From positions 1-21,988 of the forward strand of contig DASUDX010000132.1 of assembly GCA_036275365.1 (NCBI GenBank): 21,988 nt of DNA, written 5' to 3'. The DNA comes from DASUDX01 sp036275365. Its GTDB lineage: Bacteria > Pseudomonadota > Gammaproteobacteria > Nevskiales > Nevskiaceae. The position numbers and the translations under genes were made by a program. Every line of letters starts with the position of its first letter. Within the stretch, counting starts at the first letter, position 1. This document shows, piece after piece, positions 14,519 through 20,997 of the stretch. The notes beneath the pieces are model-generated. The model had not been told where the DNA came from, did no database searches, and saw nothing but the letters and a program-made list of their open reading frames with translations.

Positions 14519-16359
14519 TTCTTGATCTCGAACTCGTCCGGATCGGGACCCTGCAGCTGGCGGTCGTAGAGGCGGGCCAGCGCGAAGCGGGCCTCGACCA
14601 GATACTTCTCGATCTGCTTCTTCTGCGCGCGCAGTTCCTCGCTGGCCAGCCGCTCCAGCAGGGCGCGGTGCTCGGTGGCCGAGGCTTCGACCGCCGGCAG
14701 CAGGCCGGCGCTGCGTGCGCGCAGGGCCTGGATGCGCTCAAAGGGCCCGTCGAAGCGGCGCGGGGTGCCGGCGAGCTGCAGCGTCAGCGGCATCGGCGCG
14801 GTCTCGGCGGGGCGACGCGCGTGGCGGCCGGGCAGGCCGAGGCGGCTTTCCGCGCGCAGGCTCAGCGCCGCGCCCTTGACCGGCGCCGGCCGCCCGCGCT
14901 GCAGGGCGTGGTCGATCAGCCGCGCCGGATCGGCCGGCTGCGCGTCACGGCTGCGATAGGCCGCATCGAGCTCGCCCAGGCGCTGCTGCCAGCCCTGCAG
15001 CTGGCGCGCCAGCAGGCGGGCGTCGCGGTAATTCTTCAGCGCCTCGGCGAAGCGATGCTCGGCGATCAGCGTCTGCAGGTAATAGGTTTCCGGTGCGTCC
15101 GGCAGATCGCGCAGCGACCAGGTCCAGCCGGACTCGGCATCGGGGTCGCGGCGGACGATGGTCTCCACCATGCGGCCGCCGGCGATCGCCAGCAGCGCCT
15201 GCTCGGTGCGCTCGCGGGCCGCCTCCAGCTTTTCCACCGCCTGCTCGTAGTACTGCTGGGCCTGGGTATGGGCGCCGAGCCGATCCAGCGAGAAGGGGAT
15301 GGCAAGCCAGGCTTCCTGCACCGCCGGATCCTGCGGATCGCGGCTGATCAGCTCGACCCAGGCGACCAGCGCGCGCTTGAGCGCGGCCTCCTCGTCGGGA
15401 TCGGTGCGCTGCAGGCGGAAGCTGCGCAGGCCGGCGCGGTTGTAGATGTCGCGATCCAGAAAGCCCGGGCGCAGCAGCACGCCGAGCGTGGAGAAGGTGC
15501 TGAACGGCGCGATGTCCTCGGAGACCTCGTCGCCGATTTCCAGCCGCGCCTGGCGGCTGCCGTCCGGGGACAGCTCGGCCCAGCCCAGGCCCAGCAGGGC
15601 GCGGTTGGAGAAGGGCCCCTCGCTGCGCACCCGGCCGAACACCGGCCGCGCCGAGGCACCCTGGCGGTTCTGCAGGAAGTTCCAGCCGAGGATGAGGTTG
15701 GCCTTGTCGCGCAGCGCCAGCGTCTCGGCGTCCACCACCGGACCGCGGCCGATGCGGTCCAGCGCGGTGCGGCCCTGGCCGGTACGGCCGTCATTGATCA
15801 GGGCGATGCCGAGGTTGTAGCGGCTGTAGTCGCTCTGGTCGCGGCTGTTCTTGAGCTCGGTGAGCACCTCCACCGCCTCGCTGTAGCGGCCCTGGCTCAT
15901 CAGCACCCGCGCCAGCAGGTCCTGCCACTCGGGAATCAGGGACTCCGGCAGGCTGCCGCGCAGCCGCATCAGGGTGGCGCGCGCTTCCGAGTAGTAGCCG
16001 CGCTGGTAGTCGAAGGAGGCCACGCGCAGGCCGGCCCGCGCCAGCACCTCGGGTTCGAGCCCGCTGCCGGCGATCTGCCGGTAGAGGCGCTCGGCGCGAT
16101 CCCGCACGCCAAACCCCAGATAGTTGTCGGCGAGCGTCTTGGCCAGCGCGCTCGGCGGGGTGTCGCCGCCGCGGGCTGCCGGCAGCCGCAGCAGCTCCGC
16201 CGCAGCCGAGTAATGCCGGCGATCCTCACCGAGAAATGTCGCGGCCCGCACGGCTGGATCGGCGCTGGAGCCGGCCGCGTAGATCTCGGCCGCGGCCAGC
16301 GGCAGGGCGGTGAGCAGACCACCGAACAGCGCGACGGTGCCGGCGAGCCAGGCCCTCAT
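14515..16359 (-). CDS. Exported TPR-repeat protein
   Basis: 614 residues from the ATG at 16359, chosen because it overlaps the upstream stop as ATGA and gives a clean signal peptide (MRAWLAGTVALFGGLLTALP, cleavage after LAAA|EI); a start at 16374 would add five residues. No lipobox, so it should be soluble in the periplasm. Degenerate TPR-like units run from about 35 to 420 (for example LADNYLGFGVRDRAERLYRQ and LLARVLMSQGRYSEAVEVLT). The C-terminal 100 residues form a predicted coiled coil with ASEELRAQKKQIEKYLVEAR and FALARLYDRQ. It ends four bases into the large TPR lipoprotein gene. A structural link between inner and outer parts of the machine is inferred. Confidence 0.83.
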   Translation of the reverse strand: MRAWLAGTVALFGGLLTALPLAAAEIYAAGSSADPAVRAATFLGEDRRHYSAAAELLRLPAARGGDTPPSALAKTLADNYLGFGVRDRAERLYRQIAGSGLEPEVLARAGLRVASFDYQRGYYSEARATLMRLRGSLPESLIPEWQDLLARVLMSQGRYSEAVEVLTELKNSRDQSDYSRYNLGIALINDGRTGQGRTALDRIGRGPVVDAETLALRDKANLILGWNFLQNRQGASARPVFGRVRSEGPFSNRALLGLGWAELSPDGSRQARLEIGDEVSEDIAPFSTFSTLGVLLRPGFLDRDIYNRAGLRSFRLQRTDPDEEAALKRALVAWVELISRDPQDPAVQEAWLAIPFSLDRLGAHTQAQQYYEQAVEKLEAARERTEQALLAIAGGRMVETIVRRDPDAESGWTWSLRDLPDAPETYYLQTLIAEHRFAEALKNYRDARLLARQLQGWQQRLGELDAAYRSRDAQPADPARLIDHALQRGRPAPVKGAALSLRAESRLGLPGRHARRPAETAPMPLTLQLAGTPRRFDGPFERIQALRARSAGLLPAVEASATEHRALLERLASEELRAQKKQIEKYLVEARFALARLYDRQLQGPDPDEFEIKK

Positions 16360-16928
16360 CGGGCGGGCCTCCACTCGCGCAGATCGAGCTGCGGCTCGGC
16401 CCGCCGTGAGCGACGGGTGACCCTCAGCTCCAGCTCGGCCGGGGCCAGCGCCTTGTCGAAGATCGCCTCATAGCGGGCGCTGACCGGCGGACTGTCGGCC
16501 TTGGCATCGGCGAAGCGGCCGCGGAACTCGGCCGACACGCGATGGGCGCCGGGGCTGACATTGACCCGCGCCAGCCGCATCAGGCTCTGATCGCGCAGCA
16601 GCGCCTTGGCCTGGCGCTCGTCCAGCGGCACCGTCTGCGGGGCGCCGTCATCGATGCGGAAGGTCACCGACTCCACCAGCAGGGCGCTCACCGCGACGCC
16701 GAAGTACAGCGTCACCCGCGACTCGGGCGGGTAGAGCACCGCTTCTTCCACATCCAGCCCCTCGGCGTGCAGGCTGATCGCCTCGTCCTTCAGCGCCTGC
16801 AGGGCCTGATCGAGTTCGATCTGGGCGGCATCCGGGCGCGGCGCATCCACGGCGAGGGCCGTGGCGGCTGGCACGAGGGCGAGAAAGAAGAGGGCGCACG
16901 CGGCCGTACGACCGAAGAGCAACGACAT
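16356..16928 (-). CDS. Exported protein of unknown function, first gene of the envelope-machine operon
   Basis: 190 residues from the ATG at 16928, chosen for the signal peptide that follows at once (MSLLFGRTAACALFFLALVP, cleavage near ALA|VD). An in-frame GTG at 16973 lies upstream of the predicted transcript start. Residues about 34-60 form a helix (ALQALKDEAISLHAEGLDVE), followed by a likely beta-rich domain (VTLYFGVAV, VESVTFRIDDG, GAHRVSAEFRG, LELRVTR). The order helix, 'YP-E-S-V-Y', beta sandwich recalls small exported proteins seen at the head of similar ExbB/ExbD-TPR operons, but I cannot name a family. It shares four bases with the next gene. Confidence 0.78.
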   Translation of the reverse strand: MSLLFGRTAACALFFLALVPAATALAVDAPRPDAAQIELDQALQALKDEAISLHAEGLDVEEAVLYPPESRVTLYFGVAVSALLVESVTFRIDDGAPQTVPLDERQAKALLRDQSLMRLARVNVSPGAHRVSAEFRGRFADAKADSPPVSARYEAIFDKALAPAELELRVTRRSRRAEPQLDLREWRPAR

Positions 16929-16956
16929 TCGGATGGAACGCTGGGATGCGGGCCGG

Positions 16957-16985
16957 AGTGTAGCAACTCGCACCCGGGCTGTCGG
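16957..16985 (-). promoter_or_regulatory. Putative promoter of the envelope-machine operon
   Basis: On the minus strand, CCGACA (16985-16980; four of six bases match TTGACA) lies 17 bases from TACACT (16962-16957), which is preceded by TGC, an extended -10. The predicted start, near 16950, gives a leader of about 22 bases. The -35 overlaps one arm of the inverted repeat 16981-17043. Read-through from mltD is also possible. Confidence 0.5.
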
Positions 16986-17043
16986 TCCGCCACGGCGCCG
17001 CCCACCCCGCCAACTGACGCGCTGGTCAGCTCGGCGGACCGAC
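16981..17043. repeat. 11-bp inverted repeat spanning the mltD stop and operon promoter
   Basis: GTCGGTCCGCC at 16981-16991 and GGCGGACCGAC at 17033-17043 are perfect complements 41 bases apart. Between them lies a smaller hairpin, CTGAC-N6-GTCAG, at 17014-17029 that includes the mltD stop. No T-tract follows on either strand. It may be a factor-dependent terminator, an mRNA end structure or a protein site. Confidence 0.6.
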
Positions 17044-18081
17044 CTGCAGACGGCGGCCGACCGCCAGCACCTCGCCCGGTGCCAGCCGGTTCCAGCGGCG
17101 CAGCTCGCTGACGCTGACGCCGTAGCGGTGGGAGAGGTGGCTCAGCGTCTCGCCGCTGCGGACCCGATGGGCGCTGCCACCGGCCGGCTCGCGAACGCTG
17201 CGCGGCGGGAACGGCTGCGCCGCCAGGGTGGCGCGCAGGGCCTGGGCCGCGCCGGTGGGCAGCAGCAGGGTGTGCGGCGCGCGCAGATGGCGCAGGTCGC
17301 GCAGGCCCGGGTTGTAGGCCTTGATCAGGCTCTCGCTGAGGCCGGCCGCGGTGGCGGCGGCGGACAGATCCAGCGACTGGTCGATCGGCAGCAGCTCGGC
17401 CGCGTGGCGGTTGTAGATCGGCGGCAGGCTGACGCCGAAACGCTGGGGCTCCTTCACCAGCAGGGCCACCCCGAGCAGGCGCGGCACATGGGCGCGGGTC
17501 TCGGCCGGCAGCCGCAGATCCCAGAAGCGGGCATCCGGCGGCGCCGCGCGCAGGGCCCGCCGCAGGTGGTTCTCCCCGACATTGTAGGCGGCCAGGGTCA
17601 GCAGCCAGTCCTCGCCGAACTGGTCGGCCAGCCGGCTCAGGTAGGTCAGCGCCGCCCGCGTGCTGGCCACCGGATCGCGGCGGCCGTCATACCCGGCGCG
17701 CTGCTCGAGGCCGTAGACCTTGCCGGTGGAGGGCACGAACTGCCAGAGCCCGCGGGCCGCAGCCTGCGAGCGGGCGTGGGGGTCGAAACCGGATTCCACC
17801 GCCGGCAGCAGGGCCAGCTCCAGCGGCAGCTCGCGCAGCTCGACCGCCTCGACGATGTACCAGAGGAAGGGCTCGGCGCGGCTGAGCATGTCGTGGAACT
17901 GCTCCGGCCGCCGGGCGTAGTGGCGGGCCCAGCGCACGGTGTCCGGCTGCTCGCTGTCGACCAGCCGCATGCCGGCCACGATGCGCGGCCAGATCAGCTG
18001 GTCGGATTCCTCGGCGGCGGCGCGCGGGGCCACCAGCCACAGCAACAGCGCCAGCACGGCGGCCCTTCTCAACCCGCTCAT
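17026..18081 (-). CDS. mltD: Membrane-bound lytic murein transglycosylase D-like protein
   Basis: Periplasmic enzyme that cleaves peptidoglycan glycan strands, forming 1,6-anhydro-muramic acid. 351 residues. Signal peptide at about 1-23 (AAA|EE). SLT catalytic domain at about 85-215 with catalytic Glu96 in LLPAVESGFDP, then ARGLWQFVPSTG and LAAYNVGENHLRRAL, the standard MltD motifs. One LysM peptidoglycan-binding domain at about 308-349 (HRVRSGETLSHLSHRYGVSV). E. coli MltD is a lipoprotein with two LysM domains; here no lipobox Cys is present and only one LysM is seen. Followed by gloB on the upstream side in the order known from E. coli, supporting the name. Confidence 0.92.
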   Translation of the reverse strand: MSGLRRAAVLALLLWLVAPRAAAEESDQLIWPRIVAGMRLVDSEQPDTVRWARHYARRPEQFHDMLSRAEPFLWYIVEAVELRELPLELALLPAVESGFDPHARSQAAARGLWQFVPSTGKVYGLEQRAGYDGRRDPVASTRAALTYLSRLADQFGEDWLLTLAAYNVGENHLRRALRAAPPDARFWDLRLPAETRAHVPRLLGVALLVKEPQRFGVSLPPIYNRHAAELLPIDQSLDLSAAATAAGLSESLIKAYNPGLRDLRHLRAPHTLLLPTGAAQALRATLAAQPFPPRSVREPAGGSAHRVRSGETLSHLSHRYGVSVSELRRWNRLAPGEVLAVGRRLQVGPPS

Positions 18082-18101
18082 CGGCTCCGGTCCTCCGCGG
18101 T

Positions 18102-18113
18102 GGTCGGCCGACC
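18102..18113. repeat. 12-bp palindrome in the mltD leader
   Basis: GGTCGGCCGACC is a perfect palindrome 21 bases upstream of the mltD ATG, within the 116-base gap to gloB. A weak promoter match (TTGCCC at 18176-18171 and TACCCT at 18152-18147 on the minus strand, 18-base spacer) lies upstream, placing the palindrome in the early transcribed region. It is an operator candidate only. Confidence 0.3.
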
Positions 18114-18197
18114 GGCGGCCCCTCCGGGCCGTCGAGCGGTCCGCCGAGGGTAGGCGCCCGGGGAGGCCGTGGGCAATCCGGACCCGGGTCGGGGTGT

Positions 18198-18995
18198 CTA
18201 GCCGCGGAAGCGATCCTTCCAGGCCCGCAGGGCGGCGAACACGCTCACCGCGTCGTCGTTGGCAGCACCCTGGGCCCGCGCCGCCGCCTGCACCGCCGGC
18301 TGGTCCAGACGCAGGAAGGGATTGATCTGCTGCTCGCGCGCCAGCGTGCTCGGCAGGCTCGGCTGGCCCGCCGCGCGCAGGGCCTGCACCCGCGCCCGGT
18401 GTTGGCGGATCGGGAGATGATCCGGCTCCACCGCCTCGGCAAAGGCGAGATTGGAGAGGGTGTACTCGTGGGTGCAGTAGACCTCGGTCTCGGCGGGCAG
18501 GGCGGCCAGCCGGGCCAGCGAGGCGGCCATCTGTGCCGGGCTGCCTTCAAACAGGCGTCCGCAGCCGGCCGAGAACAGGGTGTCGCCGCACAGCAGCAGC
18601 GGGGCACGACCGGCCGGCTGTGCCCAGTAGGCGAGATGACCCAGGGTGTGTCCGGGCACGGCCAGCACCTGCCAGTCCTGCTCGAGCAGGCGCAGGCATT
18701 CCCCGCCCTGCAGCAGGGTGCTCAGACCGGGGATGCGCGCCGCCTCGGCGGCCGGCCCGTAGACCGGCACCGGCTGCGGCTGGGCGGCCTGCAGGCGCGC
18801 CAGCCCGCCGATGTGATCGGGATGGTGGTGGGTGATCAGCACCGCCTCCAGCTCGAGGCCGGCGCTGGCCAGCGCCGCCAGCACCGGGGCGGCGTCGCCC
18901 GGATCCACCACCACCGCGCGCGAGCCTCTCTGCAGCAGCCACAGATAGTTGTCGACGAAGGCGGGAAGGGGATCGATCCGCAACGGGGGGTTCAT
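18198..18995 (-). CDS. gloB: Hydroxyacylglutathione hydrolase (glyoxalase II)
   Basis: Hydrolyses S-lactoylglutathione to lactate and glutathione, the second step of methylglyoxal detoxification, in the cytoplasm. 265 residues, a metallo-beta-lactamase fold enzyme. All metal ligands are present: THHHPDH with His56, His58, Asp60 and His61; His116 in PGHTLGH; Asp138 in GDTLFSAGCGRLFEG; His176 in CTHEYTLSN. The C-terminal glyoxalase II extension is present (NPFLRLD). The ATG at 18995 gives the family N-terminus (PAFVDNYLWLL); the open frame continues upstream without homology. It is divergent from the yafS-like gene, 37 bases apart, as in E. coli. Confidence 0.96.
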   Translation of the reverse strand: MNPPLRIDPLPAFVDNYLWLLQRGSRAVVVDPGDAAPVLAALASAGLELEAVLITHHHPDHIGGLARLQAAQPQPVPVYGPAAEAARIPGLSTLLQGGECLRLLEQDWQVLAVPGHTLGHLAYWAQPAGRAPLLLCGDTLFSAGCGRLFEGSPAQMAASLARLAALPAETEVYCTHEYTLSNLAFAEAVEPDHLPIRQHRARVQALRAAGQPSLPSTLAREQQINPFLRLDQPAVQAAARAQGAANDDAVSVFAALRAWKDRFRG

Positions 18996-19032
18996 GCGTA
19001 CACTGCTCCGGGAGTCTTGCCCACCATAGCCG

Positions 19033-19800
19033 ATGCCGTTCCTGCCGCTGCGTTCCCCCGCCCTGCCGTTCGACCGCCACGGCGCCCGCCTGTGGGCGCG
19101 CTCGAGCCAGGGCCGGCGCTGGCTGGCGCTGGAGGAACGCGAGCTGCGCCGGGTCCTGCCGGAGGTGTTCGGGCGGCATTGCCTGCAGATCGGCAGCTGG
19201 GGTCGTGGCGCCCGCCTGCTGCAGGGGGCCGAGACCCTGCACCAGGCGGTGGTCGGCAGCGTCAGCGGGCTGGGCGACCCCTTGCTGGCGCGACCCGAGC
19301 AGCTGCCGCTGCGCAGCGGCAGCGTCGACGCCATCCTGCTGCCGCATACCCTGGAGTTCTCGGCCCATCCGCATGCGGTGCTGCGCGAGGTGGACCGGGT
19401 GCTGTCCGATCGCGGCCGGCTGTTCGTGCTCGGCTACTCCCCCTGGGGCAGCTGGGCCCTGCGCAGCCGGCTGGGCCTGCGCTACCGCGCCTTTCCCTCG
19501 AGCGCGCGCTTCCGCCGCGCCGGGCAGGTGGCGGACTGGCTCGAGCTGCTGGATTACGAGGTGGCGGAGATCCGCCGCTTCAGCCTCGGGTTCCCCTGGC
19601 TGCGTCCGCACAGCGAAACCCCGCGGCCCGGCTGGAATCCCAGCTGGAGCTGGCTCGCCGATGCCTGGCTGCTGGTGGCCCGCAAGCGGGTCACGCCGGT
19701 CAACTGGATCGGCCGCGCCCAGCGGCTGCCATTGCCGCGGCTGGGCGGGGTGGCCCCGGCCGCCGGTGCCGGACGCGACGCCGCGCTGGGCCCGCCCTGA
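19033..19800 (+). CDS. YafS-like SAM-dependent methyltransferase
   Basis: 255 residues. Class I methyltransferase of the type encoded between gloB and rnhA/dnaQ in gammaproteobacteria (E. coli yafS); substrate unknown. Motif I is a variant, CLQIGSWG at about 50-57. The acidic/post-motif region AILLPHTLEFSAHPHAVLRE leads into VDRVLSDRGRLFVLGYSPWG, the typical motif III strand of this family. The C-terminus is basic. It starts with ATG right after the short divergent gap with gloB and ends two bases before rnhA, so the two are probably co-transcribed and translationally coupled. Confidence 0.87.
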   Translation: MPFLPLRSPALPFDRHGARLWARSSQGRRWLALEERELRRVLPEVFGRHCLQIGSWGRGARLLQGAETLHQAVVGSVSGLGDPLLARPEQLPLRSGSVDAILLPHTLEFSAHPHAVLREVDRVLSDRGRLFVLGYSPWGSWALRSRLGLRYRAFPSSARFRRAGQVADWLELLDYEVAEIRRFSLGFPWLRPHSETPRPGWNPSWSWLADAWLLVARKRVTPVNWIGRAQRLPLPRLGGVAPAAGAGRDAALGPP

Positions 19801-19802
19801 GC

Positions 19803-20249
19803 ATGAAGGCGGTGACCATCTATACCGACGGCGCCTGCAAGGGCAATCCGGGCCCCGGCGGCTGGGGTGCCCTGCTGCACTACCAGGGGCGCGACCGCGA
19901 GCTCTGCGGCGGCGAGCCGGCAACCACCAACAACCGCATGGAGCTGACCGCGGCGATCCGCGCGCTGGACGCCCTGCGCGAGCCCTGCGAGGTCACCCTC
20001 TACACCGATTCCACCTATGTGATGAAGGGCCTCACCGAATGGCTGCCCGGCTGGAAGCGCCGCCAGTGGCGCACCGCCGATGGCTCGCCGGTGAAGAATG
20101 TCGACCTCTGGCAGGCGCTGGATGCAGCAGCCGCGCGGCACCGGATCGACTGGCGCTGGGTCAAGGGCCACGCCGGCGACCCGGGCAACGAAGCGGCCGA
20201 TGCCCTGGCCAACCGCGGCCTGCGCGAAGCCCAGCAGGCGGCGGCCTGA
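19803..20249 (+). CDS. rnhA: Ribonuclease HI
   Basis: Degrades RNA in RNA-DNA hybrids (R-loops, primers). 148 residues, close to E. coli RNase HI (155). The active site is complete: Asp9 (IYTDGACKGNPGPGGWG), Glu47 (NNRMELTA), Asp69 (YTDSTYV) and Asp133 (NEAADALAN), with His123 in VKGHAG, each one position before its E. coli counterpart. The basic handle (PGWKRRQWRTADG) is present. The start is ATG two bases after the methyltransferase stop with no clear ribosome site, suggesting coupling. Unlike E. coli, where rnhA and dnaQ diverge, both face the same way here. Confidence 0.97.
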   Translation: MKAVTIYTDGACKGNPGPGGWGALLHYQGRDRELCGGEPATTNNRMELTAAIRALDALREPCEVTLYTDSTYVMKGLTEWLPGWKRRQWRTADGSPVKNVDLWQALDAAAARHRIDWRWVKGHAGDPGNEAADALANRGLREAQQAAA

Positions 20250-20292
20250 CCCGGCCGCTGCGCCCGTCTCCTCTCTCCGGTCTCCCCGCCCG

Positions 20293-20997
20293 ATGCGCCA
20301 GATCGTTCTCGACACCGAAACCACCGGCCTGGATGTGAAGCAGGGCCATCGCATCATCGAGATCGGCTGCGTGGAGCTGCTCCACCGGCGGCCGACCCGC
20401 AACGATTTCCACCGCTATCTGAATCCGCAGCGGGCGATCGACCCGGGGGCGATGGAGGTGCACGGCATCACCGATGAGCGGGTGCGCCACGAGCCGCCGT
20501 TTGCCGAGATCGCCCAGACCCTCTGGCAGTACCTCGAGGGTGCCGAGCTGATCATCCACAACGCGAGCTTCGACATCGGCTTTCTCGATGAGGAGTTCGG
20601 TCGCTGCGGCTTCGCACCGCTGAGCAGCGTCTGCACCATCACCGACACGGTGGCGATGGCGCGACGCCTGCATCCGGGCCAGAAGGTCAATCTCGACGCG
20701 CTGTGCAAGCGCTACAACGTCGACAACTCGCGCCGGCAGCATCACGGCGCCGCGCTCGACGCCAGCCTGCTCGCCGATGTGTATCTGGCGATGACCGGCG
20801 GGCAGTCGCGCCTGAGCCTGGACAGCGGTGCGGCCCGCGCCCGCCAGGCCTCGTTCGCCCAGCGGCTGGGGGTGGACCCGCAGCGGCCACTGCCGGTGAT
20901 CCGCGCCGATGCTGCCGAGCAGCAGGCGCATCAGCAGCGTCTGGCCGCCATTGCCCGCAAGGCCGGGCGTCTGCTCTGGCAGGGAGAAACACCGTGA
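20293..20997 (+). CDS. dnaQ: DNA polymerase III epsilon subunit (proofreading exonuclease)
   Basis: 3'-5' proofreading exonuclease of the replicase, 234 residues (E. coli 243). DEDDh active site intact: Asp7 and Glu9 (LDTETTGL), Asp94 (NASFDIGFLD), His151 and Asp156 (HGAALDA). After the exonuclease domain, QSRLSL at 171-176 sits where E. coli has its clamp-binding motif, and the end (AEQQAHQQRLAAIARKAGRL, then LW) matches the alpha-binding tail. The ATG at 20293 gives the exact family start; the longer frame overlaps rnhA. It shares GTGA with the next gene. Confidence 0.97.
   Translation: MRQIVLDTETTGLDVKQGHRIIEIGCVELLHRRPTRNDFHRYLNPQRAIDPGAMEVHGITDERVRHEPPFAEIAQTLWQYLEGAELIIHNASFDIGFLDEEFGRCGFAPLSSVCTITDTVAMARRLHPGQKVNLDALCKRYNVDNSRRQHHGAALDASLLADVYLAMTGGQSRLSLDSGAARARQASFAQRLGVDPQRPLPVIRADAAEQQAHQQRLAAIARKAGRLLWQGETP

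Noticed and set aside
11315..14569. 1084-residue open frame on the plus strand opposite the large TPR lipoprotein
   Set aside because: It is a GC-driven shadow: Leu/Gly/Arg/His-rich, no domain, no ribosome site, and the opposite strand has a clear lipobox and TPR repeats.
14494..16473. 659-residue plus-strand open frame opposite the exported TPR protein
   Set aside because: Low-complexity shadow of a real gene with signal peptide and overlapping start/stop on the minus strand.
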